DNA of 46,093 nt from Akkermansiaceae bacterium (lineage in GTDB: Bacteria; Verrucomicrobiota; Verrucomicrobiia; Verrucomicrobiales; Akkermansiaceae). The stretch's first letter is position 1; the number at the start of each line of letters is the position of its first letter. The position numbers were made by a program, and so were the translations under genes. Below the pieces are notes generated by a model. The model did no database searches and was not told the DNA's origin. It worked only from the letters and a program-made list of their open reading frames with translations. Location: contig JAPJNB010000197.1 in the NCBI GenBank assembly GCA_026461385.1, forward strand, positions 1 through 46,093. The letters run 5' to 3'. Shown here piece by piece: positions 8,522 through 17,621 of this stretch.

Positions 8522-9499
8522 TCAGCCTTCCGCGCTCGCGCCCTCAGCTTTCCCCTGCCAATCGCCAAATTCACGGAATTTGGCGTAGCGTTGGTCGAGT
8601 AACTGCTCCGTGCTCAACGCGAGCAACTGATCGAGTTGACCGAGAATCTTCTCGCGGAATGAATCCGCAGTGACCTGATGATCATGATGAGCCCCACCCG
8701 TCGGCTCAGGAACAACATCATCAATGAGCCCCAGCTTCAGGAGATCTGGCGCGACCAATTTCATCGCATCAGCAGCCTCAGGCGCGTGTTTGCGATGCTT
8801 CCAAAGGATCGCCGCACAACCTTCCGGACTGATGACCGAGTAATAAGCATTTTCCATCATGATGACGCGATCGGCCACACCGATCCCGAGCGCCCCACCC
8901 GAGCCACCCTCACCCAAAATGACCGCGATGACCGGCACCTTGAGCAACATCATTTCACGGAGGTTGTAACCGATCGCCTCAGCGATGTTTCGCTCCTCCG
9001 CACCGATCCCCGGAAAGGCACCCGGCGTATCGATCAAGGTGATGATCGGCAGGCCAAATTTCTCGGCGGTCTTCATCAACCGCATCGCCTTACGGTATCC
9101 TTCGGGATGCGCGCTACCGAAGTTTCGCTTGAGATTTTCCTTGGTGTCCCGGCCCTTCTGGTGGCCCACCACCACCACCCGGTGCGGACCAAGCCGCGCA
9201 AAACCGCCGGGCATCGAGGCATCATCCCCGATATGCCGGTCGCCATGGAGCTCACAAAAATCCGTGAACGCCAGAGAAACATAATCGAGCATGAACGGCC
9301 GATTCGTGTGACGAGCGATCTGAACACGCTGCCATGGCGTCAGGTTCCGATAAATCTCTGCCCGCGTCTCCGCCAGCTTCTTCTCCATCATGGAAATTTC
9401 TGCCGACATATCGATGTCTTGCGATGCGGACTTCGAGCGAAGCTTTTCAAGTTCGCGTTCCAGTTCTGCGGCTGGTTTTTCAAATTCGAGGAGCTGCAT
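8522..9499 (-). CDS. accA: Acetyl-CoA carboxylase carboxyltransferase subunit alpha
   Basis: Alpha subunit of the carboxyltransferase that makes malonyl-CoA for fatty acid synthesis together with AccD, AccB and AccC (none in this window). The 325 residues match AccA: an N-terminal helical region (LLEFEKPAAELERELEKL), WQRVQIARHTNRP, then the crotonase-fold core with FARLGPHRVVVVGHQKGRDTKEN, NFGSAHPEGYRKAMRLM, LIDTPGAFPGIGAEERN and GEGGSGGALGIGVADRV, and SPEGCAAILWK. The ATG at 9499 gives the usual N terminus. It is upstream of two oxidoreductase genes on the same strand, but a functional link is not obvious. Confidence 0.95.
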   Translation of the reverse strand: MQLLEFEKPAAELERELEKLRSKSASQDIDMSAEISMMEKKLAETRAEIYRNLTPWQRVQIARHTNRPFMLDYVSLAFTDFCELHGDRHIGDDASMPGGFARLGPHRVVVVGHQKGRDTKENLKRNFGSAHPEGYRKAMRLMKTAEKFGLPIITLIDTPGAFPGIGAEERNIAEAIGYNLREMMLLKVPVIAVILGEGGSGGALGIGVADRVIMMENAYYSVISPEGCAAILWKHRKHAPEAADAMKLVAPDLLKLGLIDDVVPEPTGGAHHDHQVTADSFREKILGQLDQLLALSTEQLLDQRYAKFREFGDWQGKAEGASAEG

Positions 9500-9815
9500 G
9501 GTCTGAGTTGCGGAGAATCTGGATTTTTAGCTCAAGATGCAAGACTAGAAATGGCGTTGAATTCACCTAGGCAGGCAGATTGGCTGGAAACTTCATCGTT
9601 GAGAATGGGTGAGAAAGGTGAGGTTGATGGCACAGGATGGGCATTGCGGGCCAGCGCGAGAATCTACCCAACACGCGACCGACGCTACGGCAGATTGATG
9701 CGCAGATTGCTGGATCGACAGAAACCAGCCACCTCGATCACAGGGCTCGTGGCGAGGAGCACATCGATGAAAAAATTCTCATGGCCGATGCAAATGTTGA
9801 ATGCCTGAAAGACCG
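9500..9815. other. Intergenic region, no gene seen
   Basis: This stretch separates the divergent accA and PSD1 genes. ORFs in it are short, overlap accA antisense or have no recognisable motif. It must hold the accA promoter, which I could not fix, and the PSD1 promoter near 9816-9844. Confidence 0.5.
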
Positions 9816-9844
9816 TTGACAAATCGAGAAGAACTCAGTCGTAC
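9816..9844 (+). promoter_or_regulatory. Candidate promoter for the PSD1/DUF1501 pair
   Basis: A perfect -35 hexamer TTGACA (9816-9821), a 17-base spacer and TCGTAC (9839-9844) end 8 bp before the ATG at 9853. The -10 match is weak, and the transcript would be almost leaderless. Confidence 0.35.
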
Positions 9845-9852
9845 CATCGCCT

Positions 9853-12696
9853 ATGAAATGCTTCGGCTTGTTCTCCCCCATCATCCCGATCCTCCTCACC
9901 TCGTTCGCTCGCGGCGCGGAGCCTGTTGATTTCAATCACGAAATCCGCCCGATCCTCACCAAGCACTGCACCAGCTGCCACGGCGGAGTCAAAGAGGCAG
10001 GGCAAATCTCATTCATCTATCGGGAGAAGGCCGTCGCTCCAGGCAAATCAGGAAAAATCCCCATCGTCCCCGGAAAACCTGCCGAATCCGAGGTGATGCA
10101 CCGCCTCCGCAGCACCGACCCCGACGAGGTGATGCCAAAACCCAAACACGGCCCGCCCCTCCCCCAGACCGAAATTGCCCTCATCGAACGTTGGATCTCC
10201 GAAGGCGCACCATGGCAAGCCCACTGGGCATTCGTCGCCCCGAAAGAATCGGCGGTCACTGCCTTGTCAGACGAGAAATGGCCATCTTCTCCACTGGATC
10301 GATTCGTCCTCCAACGCCTCGATCAAGAAAAACTCAAGCCAGCCAGGGAAGCCGCCCCAGCAGAGTGGCTCCGCCGCGTCACCTTCGATCTGACAGGTCT
10401 TCCACCGTCTCCAGAGGAGCTCGCCGGGTTTCAAGAAGCCTTGGAAAAAGACGCTCCCACCGCCCGCACCGCAGTCGTTGACAGGCTACTCGCATCTCCG
10501 CATTTCGGGGAAAGGTGGGCGGCCGTCTGGCTCGATCTCGCCCGGTATTCGGATACCTACGGATTCGAAAAAGACCCGGCTCGCGACATTTGGCCATTCC
10601 GTGATTGGGTCATCCGCGCCTTCAATGCAGATATGCCATACGATCAATTTACGATCGAACAACTCGCCGGTGACCTCCTTCCAAACGCCACTGCGGACCA
10701 GCGCCTCGCAACCGCATTTCATCGCAATACCCAGAACAACACCGAAGACGGAACCGACGACGAGGAATACCGACTGGCCGCCGTCATCGATCGCTCCAAC
10801 ACCACGTGGACCACTTGGCAGGCCACCACTTTCGGCTGCGTGCAATGCCACTCCCATCCGTACGACCCCATCAGACACGAAGAATTTTATCAGTTTCTCG
10901 CCTTCTTTAACAACACCGCAGACTACGATCTCAATGACGATTTTCCTCGCATGAAGGTCGCCGCTGATCCTGCCCAAACGTCCGAAGCATCGGCCTTGGA
11001 AATTCAGCTCCGGATCCTTCGCGAGCAGCTCAATGCCGCAGGGGCTCCATTGGCAAAATCGACGACGGATTGGAAGAAATTCACGCCCGATGCGTTTGCA
11101 CCGTCTCACGGAAAACTTGCGATCGCACCAGACGGCACCATCCGCAGCGAGGGGACAACCCCCGTCGGAAACACCCATAAAGTATCCGGTCCCGCGCCAT
11201 CCTTCACGGCTCTTCGGCTCAACATCTTCCCGGAAAACGAGAACCCGAAAAAACTTCCAGAGCGCGGCTCGATTGCCAGCAAGTTCCAGGTCAACCTGAT
11301 CGAGCCAAACGGCAAATCCACACCCGTGCCGATGCAGGAAGTTTTTGCCGACCACCTCGGCGGTTTCTACGAACCAAACCCGAATGGAGCCGTTGGCGCT
11401 TATCCAAAACTCGAAGGCCCGCGTTGGTATGTGTTCGTCCCGGCCGCAGCGGTGACGCCCGCCGAAGGAGACCGCCTGGAAGTCGTGATGGTTCATCAAT
11501 ATCGGACTTCGGGAAACCAGTCCACGACGATCCGGCGATTCACCTTGGAAACCTCCGCCCGCCCTGACTGGACCAGCCTTGTGCATGATCCAAGCCGCTT
11601 GGAAACAAGCAAAACTCGCAATGAAATCTCCGCGAAATTCAATGCCATCAAAGGAACCATGGTCCCGGTGATGGTCGAGGGCCCCGGCCGGGAAACACGT
11701 GTCTTCGCCCGCGGAAACCGCCTTTCAAAAGAAAATATCGTTTCAACGGGCGTCCCCGCTTTACTGGCAAACAGCCACTCAAAAGCCGGCATGTCCCGCC
11801 TCGATATGGCACGTTGGATCGCGTCCCCCGAAAACCCCCTCACCGCACGCGTCATGGTGAATCGGCTCTGGGGCGAACTCTTAGGCACCGGCATCGTCGC
11901 AACCGCTGAGGACTTTGGAACCTCCGGCACGCCACCAAGCCACCCCGAACTCCTCGATCACCTTGCACTCCGATTTGAAAACAATTTCAAGTGGTCGATC
12001 AAATCTATGCTGCGCGAAATGGTTCTCTCATCGACCTATCGGCAAACATCCCGCGCGGCAAAATCCCTCGTCGAGCGCGATCCTAACAACCGCCTGCTCG
12101 CCCGTGGTCCGCACAACCGGCTCTCTGCGGAGATGATTCGGGATCAGGCGCTTGCTGTCGCTGGACTGCTATCACCCAAGATGTCCGGTCCACCCGTTTT
12201 CCCGCCTCAACCCAATGGAATCTGGAGCTCCGTTTACAACGGCAAAAACTGGGAGGAATCCAAAGGGGAAAATCGCTATCGCCGTGGAATTTATACCTAT
12301 TCCAAGCGCACCAGCGGCTTCCCCGGATTCCTAACATTCGATGCGCCGAGCCGCGATCTATGCAGTGCGCGCAGGATTGTTAGCAACACACCGCTGCAAG
12401 CGCTGGTGACTCTCAATGATCCCGCACACATCGAAGCAGCCCAAGGATTCGCGAAACGGATGGCCGCCCACGCTCCCGATCTCCGTGCTCAACTTGCCTT
12501 CGGAGTCGCTCTCGCAACTCAGCAGACAGCCACTCCGGCAATGATCGATGAGCTCGTTTCTCTCACAGCCGACACGACCCAATCTTACGGAAAGGATCCA
12601 GCACTTTCGCTGAAACTTGCCGATCGGCCCGCTGCCGCAGCCCTCGTGGTAACCGCCAACACCATTCTCAACCTGGACTCCGCCCTCACCCGTTAG
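9853..12696 (+). CDS. Planctomycete-type cytochrome c / DUF1549 / DUF1553 protein
   Basis: Large exported protein (947 residues) of the PSC1-PSD1 family abundant in Planctomycetes and Verrucomicrobia. The biochemical role is not established; these proteins are often encoded near sulfatases and glycan-degradation genes. A signal peptide (MKCFGLFSPIIPILLTSFARGAE) is followed by a cytochrome-like domain with HCTSCHGG (residues about 37-42) and the EIRPILTKHC signature. Next come the DUF1549 region (DRFVLQRLDQEKLKPA, RRVTFDLTGLPPSPEEL, WLDLARYSDTYGFEKD) with a second CXXCH in TFGCVQCHSHPYDPI, a less conserved middle, and the C-terminal DUF1553 region (NPLTARVMVNRLW, GTPPSHPELLDHLA, SSTYRQTS, NRLLARGPHNRLSAEMIRDQAL, NTPLQALVTLNDP). 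It is 13 bp upstream of the DUF1501 gene, the usual pairing. Confidence 0.9.
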   Translation: MKCFGLFSPIIPILLTSFARGAEPVDFNHEIRPILTKHCTSCHGGVKEAGQISFIYREKAVAPGKSGKIPIVPGKPAESEVMHRLRSTDPDEVMPKPKHGPPLPQTEIALIERWISEGAPWQAHWAFVAPKESAVTALSDEKWPSSPLDRFVLQRLDQEKLKPAREAAPAEWLRRVTFDLTGLPPSPEELAGFQEALEKDAPTARTAVVDRLLASPHFGERWAAVWLDLARYSDTYGFEKDPARDIWPFRDWVIRAFNADMPYDQFTIEQLAGDLLPNATADQRLATAFHRNTQNNTEDGTDDEEYRLAAVIDRSNTTWTTWQATTFGCVQCHSHPYDPIRHEEFYQFLAFFNNTADYDLNDDFPRMKVAADPAQTSEASALEIQLRILREQLNAAGAPLAKSTTDWKKFTPDAFAPSHGKLAIAPDGTIRSEGTTPVGNTHKVSGPAPSFTALRLNIFPENENPKKLPERGSIASKFQVNLIEPNGKSTPVPMQEVFADHLGGFYEPNPNGAVGAYPKLEGPRWYVFVPAAAVTPAEGDRLEVVMVHQYRTSGNQSTTIRRFTLETSARPDWTSLVHDPSRLETSKTRNEISAKFNAIKGTMVPVMVEGPGRETRVFARGNRLSKENIVSTGVPALLANSHSKAGMSRLDMARWIASPENPLTARVMVNRLWGELLGTGIVATAEDFGTSGTPPSHPELLDHLALRFENNFKWSIKSMLREMVLSSTYRQTSRAAKSLVERDPNNRLLARGPHNRLSAEMIRDQALAVAGLLSPKMSGPPVFPPQPNGIWSSVYNGKNWEESKGENRYRRGIYTYSKRTSGFPGFLTFDAPSRDLCSARRIVSNTPLQALVTLNDPAHIEAAQGFAKRMAAHAPDLRAQLAFGVALATQQTATPAMIDELVSLTADTTQSYGKDPALSLKLADRPAAAALVVTANTILNLDSALTR

Positions 12697-12709
12697 ACCG
12701 ACGTCTCAA

Positions 12710-14200
12710 ATGAAACCAGACCATTTCGCCCAGCTTCAACATCAACAGCTTCAACACCTCACCCGTCGGCATTTCCTGTCAAAATGCTCGACTGGCCTCG
12801 GCGCTATGTGGCTTGCGGGCAGCACCGGCAGCACCTGGGGATCATCTAGCAGATCCCAAAAGGACTCGACCAACCCGTTGCTGCCGGACATGCCGCAGTT
12901 TCCAGCCAAGGCAAAACGCGTCATTTACCTTCACATGGCGGGAGCGCCATCGCAGCACGAGCTGTTCGATTACAAACCCGAATTGCTCAAACTGAATGGA
13001 AAGCAATGTCCCAAAGAATTTCTTGAGGGCAAACAGTTTGCTTTCATCCAAGGTGTTCCAAAAATGCTCGGTCCCCAATACGAGTTTAAGCAATACGGTC
13101 AATCCGGCGCTTGGCTTTCCGACCGCTTGCCACACTTCTCGACCGTCGTGGATGATGTTTGTTTCGTGAAATCCATGTACACGGACCAGTTCAATCACGG
13201 ACCCGCCCAGCTGCTTGTCCACACCGGCACTCAGAATCTCGGCGCACCGTCGATTGGCGCATGGGCGACTTACGGGCTCGGTTCGGAGAACCAAAACCTA
13301 CCCGGCTTCATCGTCCTAACATCGGGCGGGAAAAACCCGGACGCGGGAAAATCCGTCTGGGGTGCCGGCTATTTGCCATCCGTTTATCAAGGCGTGCAAT
13401 GCCGTTCACAAGGCGAGCCGGTCCTGTATCTCGGCGATCCGGCAGGCATCTCCCGCGACATCCGCCGCCGTTCTCTCGACACGCTCGATCGGCTCGATCA
13501 AAAGATCTTCGAAGAGGTGGGTGATCTGGAAACAGTCACCCGGATCGCTCAATACGAGATGGCCTATCGCATGCAAATGCACGCGACCGATGCCTTCGAT
13601 TTGAAACAGGAATCTGAAGCCACCCATCAAAGCTATGGCACACAACCCGGCAAAGAATCGTTTGCCAACAATTGCTTGTTAGCCCGCCGCCTCGCCGAAC
13701 GGGGCGTGCGCTACATCCAACTTTTCCACTGGGGTTGGGACTCACATGGTGTGGCTGATGGGGAAGCCCTGAACAGCGGATTCAAAGACCGGTGCAAAGA
13801 AGTGGACCAGCCGATGACGGCGCTTTTAAAAGACCTCAAACAGCGAGGCATGTTAGAGGATACCTTGGTCGTTTGGGGCGGTGAATTCGGCCGGACCCCG
13901 ATGCTGGAAAACCGCGGCGGCAACGATAACCCCCTGGTCGGACGCGATCACAATCCCGGAGGATTCACGATCTGGATGGCCGGCGGCGGCGTGAAGCCCG
14001 GCATCTCTTATGGCGAAACCGATCCGATCGGATATGAAGCGATCAAGGATAAGGTTTCGGTACACGACCTCCACGCAACGATGCTTCACCTCATGGGTTT
14101 CGACCACGAAAAGCTGACCTACGACTCGCAAGGCGCACCGCAGCGCCTCACCAACATCACCAAGCCCGGCACCGAAATCGTGCGCGGAATCTTGGCTTGA
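12710..14200 (+). CDS. DUF1501 domain-containing protein (Tat-exported)
   Basis: Sulfatase-like, alkaline-phosphatase-superfamily protein of unknown substrate, 496 residues, almost always encoded with a PSD1 protein as here. The N terminus contains TRRHFLSKCSTGLGAMWLAG, a twin-arginine leader. Family motifs are the AKRVIYLHMAGAPSQHELFDYKP start of the domain, SMYTDQFNHGPAQLLVHTG, GAWATYGLGSENQNLPGFIVL, GVRYIQLFHWGWDSHG, LVVWGGEFGRTP and GRDHNPGGFTIWMAGGGVKPGISYGETD, and the terminal HDLHATMLHLMGFDHEKLTY. Asp and His residues in these motifs are plausible metal ligands. It probably acts outside the cytoplasm with the upstream cytochrome-like partner in the same operon. Confidence 0.9.
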   Translation: MKPDHFAQLQHQQLQHLTRRHFLSKCSTGLGAMWLAGSTGSTWGSSSRSQKDSTNPLLPDMPQFPAKAKRVIYLHMAGAPSQHELFDYKPELLKLNGKQCPKEFLEGKQFAFIQGVPKMLGPQYEFKQYGQSGAWLSDRLPHFSTVVDDVCFVKSMYTDQFNHGPAQLLVHTGTQNLGAPSIGAWATYGLGSENQNLPGFIVLTSGGKNPDAGKSVWGAGYLPSVYQGVQCRSQGEPVLYLGDPAGISRDIRRRSLDTLDRLDQKIFEEVGDLETVTRIAQYEMAYRMQMHATDAFDLKQESEATHQSYGTQPGKESFANNCLLARRLAERGVRYIQLFHWGWDSHGVADGEALNSGFKDRCKEVDQPMTALLKDLKQRGMLEDTLVVWGGEFGRTPMLENRGGNDNPLVGRDHNPGGFTIWMAGGGVKPGISYGETDPIGYEAIKDKVSVHDLHATMLHLMGFDHEKLTYDSQGAPQRLTNITKPGTEIVRGILA

Positions 14201-14634
14201 TTTGGCGCCGCGAAATACCGGCGACCGCGCGAGCAGCGCATCATGGATTTTTCCCAAAATCCCCGCAGCGCTTTGGATGAATGCCTGTTCACACAGTTGC
14301 ACTCAGACGTTGATCGTCTCAATGTCGCGAGGTCCACTTCCAACCCAAATTGGTATACCCTTTTTCCCTGCCGAATCAATGCTGCGACGACGCGGGCGAC
14401 AACCTACGGATCCAGATCAATCGTGGTCAGCAAGAATCGTCCTTCTACCCACAGAAAGCGCTCGTTAGAATTCTGCGGAGTTCCAGCTTCCGGGGCCGGG
14501 AAGTTCACCGACCTCTGGAATGCTCGGCAACTCTCTAAAAATTCAACGTTGCTCTTTTAGCTCATGATTCCGGAAATCGTCTGCATTCAGGTATCATTCG
14601 ACTTGGCTCAATGCGCTCCGAATTCCGAATTTAA
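14201..14634. other. Intergenic region, no gene seen
   Basis: About 500 bases lie between DUF1501 and the KaiC operon. The track ORFs here (14202, 14243, 14350, 14564 plus-strand; 14119 minus-strand) overlap one another, show no domain pattern and have biased composition. I see no clear terminator hairpin with a T tract. It may contain a degraded gene, but I cannot name one. Confidence 0.45.
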
Positions 14635-14663
14635 TTGCATGGGGCCACGAATGGCGGTATGTG
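14635..14663 (+). promoter_or_regulatory. Candidate promoter for the KaiC operon
   Basis: TTGCAT (14635-14640) and TATGTG (14658-14663) are separated by 17 bases, about 42 bp before the ATG of the 144-residue gene. No strong Shine-Dalgarno follows. Confidence 0.3.
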
Positions 14664-14705
14664 TGATGCTACTTGTTTTCTCACCGCCCTCTATCCCCTC
14701 CCCCA

Positions 14706-15140
14706 ATGAACCTGGCGACTACCGATGTACGTCACCTTGCCGAGCGAATTCTCGCGTTCGAGAAGGCGATCATTGCCCCTAATGACCAGCCATCTTCCGC
14801 CTTTTTCATCTTCGAAAAAATCAGCCCGCATTTCATCACGATGATGGGAAGCTACGGGTACCAACAACTGCTCGAGCGGGCGCTGGTGCTGGCCAGCAAG
14901 GAGTTCCCATGGCTATCGAAAGCCAACATCAACAACGATGGACTGCTCGATGAAATGAGCGAAATCGATCTTAACATCACCCCTGAGGATTTTTCAGCAG
15001 GCAAGTTGGCACTCCTCACCCACCTGCTACGGCTGCTCAATGACATCATTGGCGAAGGGATGACTCTAAGGCTACTCAGGGACGTCTGGCCGGAGCTTGC
15101 GGACAAAACGATGAGCATAAACCAAGGTAAAACACCATGA
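14706..15140 (+). CDS. Uncharacterised 144-aa KaiC-operon protein
   Basis: I do not recognise a named family. From the ATG at 14706 the protein is soluble and predicted mostly helical: an N-terminal helix (VRHLAERILAFEKAI), a central helical segment (MGSYGYQQLLERALVLASKEFPWL), an acidic stretch (NNDGLLDEMSEIDLN) and a C-terminal helical pair (LALLTHLLRLLNDIIGEGMTLRLLRDVWPEL). It has no signal peptide, no thioredoxin-like KaiB pattern and no catalytic motif. The stop overlaps the KaiC start in an ATGA, so the two are translationally coupled and the protein is a good candidate KaiC partner or adaptor. From memory, similar short proteins lie next to KaiC-like or signalling genes in other bacteria, but I could not verify that here. 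The track start at 14673 adds only 11 low-complexity residues. Confidence 0.8.
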   Translation: MNLATTDVRHLAERILAFEKAIIAPNDQPSSAFFIFEKISPHFITMMGSYGYQQLLERALVLASKEFPWLSKANINNDGLLDEMSEIDLNITPEDFSAGKLALLTHLLRLLNDIIGEGMTLRLLRDVWPELADKTMSINQGKTP

Positions 15141-16708
15141 AACCAACACATCCAACCGGACCAACGTCTGCAAAAAACCCTCTCCCCCCAGAGGATTACC
15201 GACCGCATATCCGGAAAATATCATCGGGCGTTCGTGGCCTTGATGAAATCTTTGGAGGGGGCATTCCCGAGTACTCGTTCAATGTGATCGCAGGCACCCC
15301 AGGCTGTGGCAAGACCACCATGGCTCACCAAGTCGCATTCGCCAACGGAACGGAGGAAAAGCCAGCGCTCTATTTCACCGTGCTGGGTGAGCCTTCGATC
15401 AAAATGATCCGCTACCAACAGCAGTTCGGGTTTTTTGACATTCAGAAGATCGGGAAATCGGTCCGTTTCATCAATCTATCAGATTTTCTAATCAAACAAG
15501 GAATGCCCGCCGTCATCGATGAAATCTCAAAGCAGGTCAAGGCCGCTGACCCATCGATTGTCGTGGTGGACTCGTTCCGCTCGGTGGTTCGTACCCAATC
15601 CGGCAATGCTAGCGAGAAAGAAATGCAGCTTTTTGTTCAGCAACTCAGCCAATTTCTAACAGGTTGGCAGGCCACGACTTTTCTGGTCGGCGAATATGAC
15701 ATCACCGAGTTTCGTGACAATGCCCTGTTCACGGTCGCCGACGGAATCTTCTGGCTTTCTCAAGAAACCGAACGGAACTCGGTGGTCCGCAAACTTCAAG
15801 TCATCAAGATTCGTGGCCAGAAGTCGGTTCCTGGCCTACACACCATCCGCATCACCGACTTTGGCCTTGAAGCATTTTCACGCACCCTCGGCCTCGGCGA
15901 GAAAAAATCGACCGTGGTTGCCGGGAAACACCCACGCCGCCGAATCTCACTCGGCATCCCGGAGTTAGATACGATGCTCGATGGTGGGATTTTTGAAGGA
16001 GACAGCTTACTCGTGACCGGCCCATCGGGTTCCGGCAAATCGGCCTTAGCAACCCAATTCATCGCCGCGGGCATCCGCAATGGTGAACCAGGAATCATGG
16101 CGATCTTTGAAGAACGCCCCCAAGGTTACTCGGATCGCGCTCAAAGCTTCGGCCTCAATTTTGACCTGCCACAGGATCAAGAAAAACTGGAGATCCTCTA
16201 CCTCCGCCCCCTCGATCTCTCGGTCGACGAGACGATGCAAGCGATCCTCGAGGCCATCCAGAAAATTGGGGCCAAACGCCTCGTCATCGACTCTCTCGTC
16301 GGATTTGAGATGGCCTTGGCTCCCAGTTTCCGAGCCGATTTCCGCGAGTCACTCTATCGGATGATCGGAGCACTCACCGGAGCGGGCGTCACGATCCTGA
16401 GCACCGTCGAAGTCGAAGACACCTTCGGGTCGCTCCAATTGAGCCACTATGCGATTTCATTTCTAACCGACGACATCATTCGCTTGCGGTATGTCGAGAT
16501 CGACGGCCAACTCCGCAAGGTCCTCATTGTGATCAAGATGCGGGGTGGCAACCACAGCAAAGACATCCGCGAGTACATCATCACGGACAAAGGAATCGTG
16601 ATCATCGCACCACGCCGGACCGATTACATCGGCCTCACCTCAGGCCTTGCCCAGAAGAGCGGCCAGCGCCTTGAAATCGCTCCAGAACCGAAAATCCTCG
16701 GAGGATAG
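15137..16708 (+). CDS. kaiC: KaiC-like double-domain ATPase
   Basis: RecA-superfamily ATPase with two KaiC domains (523 residues), related to the cyanobacterial clock protein but probably a general signalling KaiC. Domain I (about 28-260) has Walker A AGTPGCGKTT (52-61), Walker B-like SIVVVDSF, and LGEP where cyanobacterial CI has the catalytic Glu-Glu. Domain II (about 265-510) has Walker A TGPSGSGKSA (about 294-303), an intact Glu-Glu pair in IFEERPQGYSDRAQSFG (E325-E326), Walker B RLVIDSLVGFEMA and KMRGGNHSKDIREYIITDKG. The CII phosphosite region reads AISFLTDD, so Ser431 is conserved (S441) and Thr432 is Phe. The start overlaps the previous gene by 4 bp. No kaiA or kaiB is present. The BLUF gene converges 52 bp downstream. 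Confidence 0.92.
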   Translation: MKPTHPTGPTSAKNPLPPEDYRPHIRKISSGVRGLDEIFGGGIPEYSFNVIAGTPGCGKTTMAHQVAFANGTEEKPALYFTVLGEPSIKMIRYQQQFGFFDIQKIGKSVRFINLSDFLIKQGMPAVIDEISKQVKAADPSIVVVDSFRSVVRTQSGNASEKEMQLFVQQLSQFLTGWQATTFLVGEYDITEFRDNALFTVADGIFWLSQETERNSVVRKLQVIKIRGQKSVPGLHTIRITDFGLEAFSRTLGLGEKKSTVVAGKHPRRRISLGIPELDTMLDGGIFEGDSLLVTGPSGSGKSALATQFIAAGIRNGEPGIMAIFEERPQGYSDRAQSFGLNFDLPQDQEKLEILYLRPLDLSVDETMQAILEAIQKIGAKRLVIDSLVGFEMALAPSFRADFRESLYRMIGALTGAGVTILSTVEVEDTFGSLQLSHYAISFLTDDIIRLRYVEIDGQLRKVLIVIKMRGGNHSKDIREYIITDKGIVIIAPRRTDYIGLTSGLAQKSGQRLEIAPEPKILGG

Positions 16709-16760
16709 TGCCCCCCAATCTCTCACTCTAACATCTGCCGCAAAGGAATCTGCCACAACG

Positions 16761-17198
16761 TTACAGCCCACACATCTCTGCAAGAAACGCCCGAACCTTT
16801 GAGGGGTATCGCTTCAATTCAATTTGGCTCAGCTCCATGTTGAAAATTTCCTCAAAGCCCTCAGGAGCCCCACTCGCATCCAAATCCAGATTGCGGAACG
16901 CCATGGACCACTTTGAAAACTCACGTTCTCGAATCGGCTCTTCAAACAAGGTGGTTACGGTGCGGTGGAGCTGATCTTTTTGAATCTTCGCGTAAAGCCT
17001 CCGAATCGCCGCTTCCTCGCCCTCGATCACTTGCAGGAAATAGCCGTCATGATAAAACAAAGCGCCCGTGATTCCTGCCGAGTGATTGAAGGCCCGGAAT
17101 TTTTCCAACAAAGCCACAAGTACGGCCGGTGACATTGGCGCAACGGCATGGCTGATATAGATGATATGGAACACTGGGGGAAAAGTGCGAAATACCAT
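16761..17198 (-). CDS. BLUF-domain blue-light sensor protein
   Basis: FAD-binding blue-light photoreceptor, 145 residues from the ATG at 17198. It is a single BLUF domain plus a short C-terminal extension with no output domain. The photoactive residues are all present with the same spacing as in AppA: Tyr14 (IIYISHA), Asn38 (FNHSAGITG), Gln56 (GYFLQVIEGEE), Trp97 and Met99 (FSKWSMAF). A stand-alone BLUF protein normally signals by protein-protein contact. It faces the KaiC-like gene with 52 bp between the stops, so a light input to the KaiC module is possible but unproven. The track start at 17339 adds 47 residues without family similarity. tRNA-Thr lies upstream on the same strand. Confidence 0.9.
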   Translation of the reverse strand: MVFRTFPPVFHIIYISHAVAPMSPAVLVALLEKFRAFNHSAGITGALFYHDGYFLQVIEGEEAAIRRLYAKIQKDQLHRTVTTLFEEPIREREFSKWSMAFRNLDLDASGAPEGFEEIFNMELSQIELKRYPSKVRAFLAEMCGL

Positions 17199-17385
17199 AT
17201 TTCGCTCTGGATTGTTAAAGATTTCACAAGACTGACGATATACAACACAAAAGGGTGAAGCTGTCGACAATGCGCAATGCTTCGGACTGGAAAGCCGGAT
17301 GCAGTCATGGCGGAATCTCTCAAGCAGTTGGGAACCCACTCAAATTTCTGCTAGATCAAAAGTCCCACAACCCAATGATAAACGA

Positions 17386-17460
17386 TGGAGCCGGCTGCGA
17401 GAGTCGAACTCGCGACCTACTGATTACAAATCAGTTGCTCTACCACTGAGCTAAGCCGGC
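17386..17460 (-). tRNA. tRNA-Thr (anticodon TGT)
   Basis: The minus strand folds as a complete cloverleaf of 75 nt including an encoded CCA. The acceptor GCCGGCT pairs with AGCCGGC, the D arm is GCTC-AGTGGTAGA-GC, the anticodon stem/loop is ACTGA-TTTGTAA-TCAGT giving anticodon TGT, and the T arm GCGAG-TTCGACT-CTCGC contains the invariant TTCGA. The discriminator is T, followed by CCA. The track ORF at 17255..17449 reads through it and is spurious. Confidence 0.97.
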
Positions 17461-17621
17461 CAGCCAGAGCAAATCTTCTGGGAGACGCCCCGTGTGACGC
17501 AATTGATCGCGAGACACAGCGAGGACACGCGATTTGTAACACGCAGAGCATGCTTGGCAATTTCAATCTGGGAAATGAGTGTGAAAAAACCGCAAGCGCT
17601 TCCCGCTGGGCCTTTCACCAA

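Noticed and set aside
14243-14560. 105-aa ORF between DUF1501 and the KaiC operon
   Set aside because: No motif, overlaps other frames, Ser/Arg/Thr-rich composition; no evidence that it is coding.
17255-17449. 64-aa ORF ending ESRTRDLLITNQLLYH
   Set aside because: It reads through tRNA-Thr; this peptide is a well-known artefact of tRNA genes.
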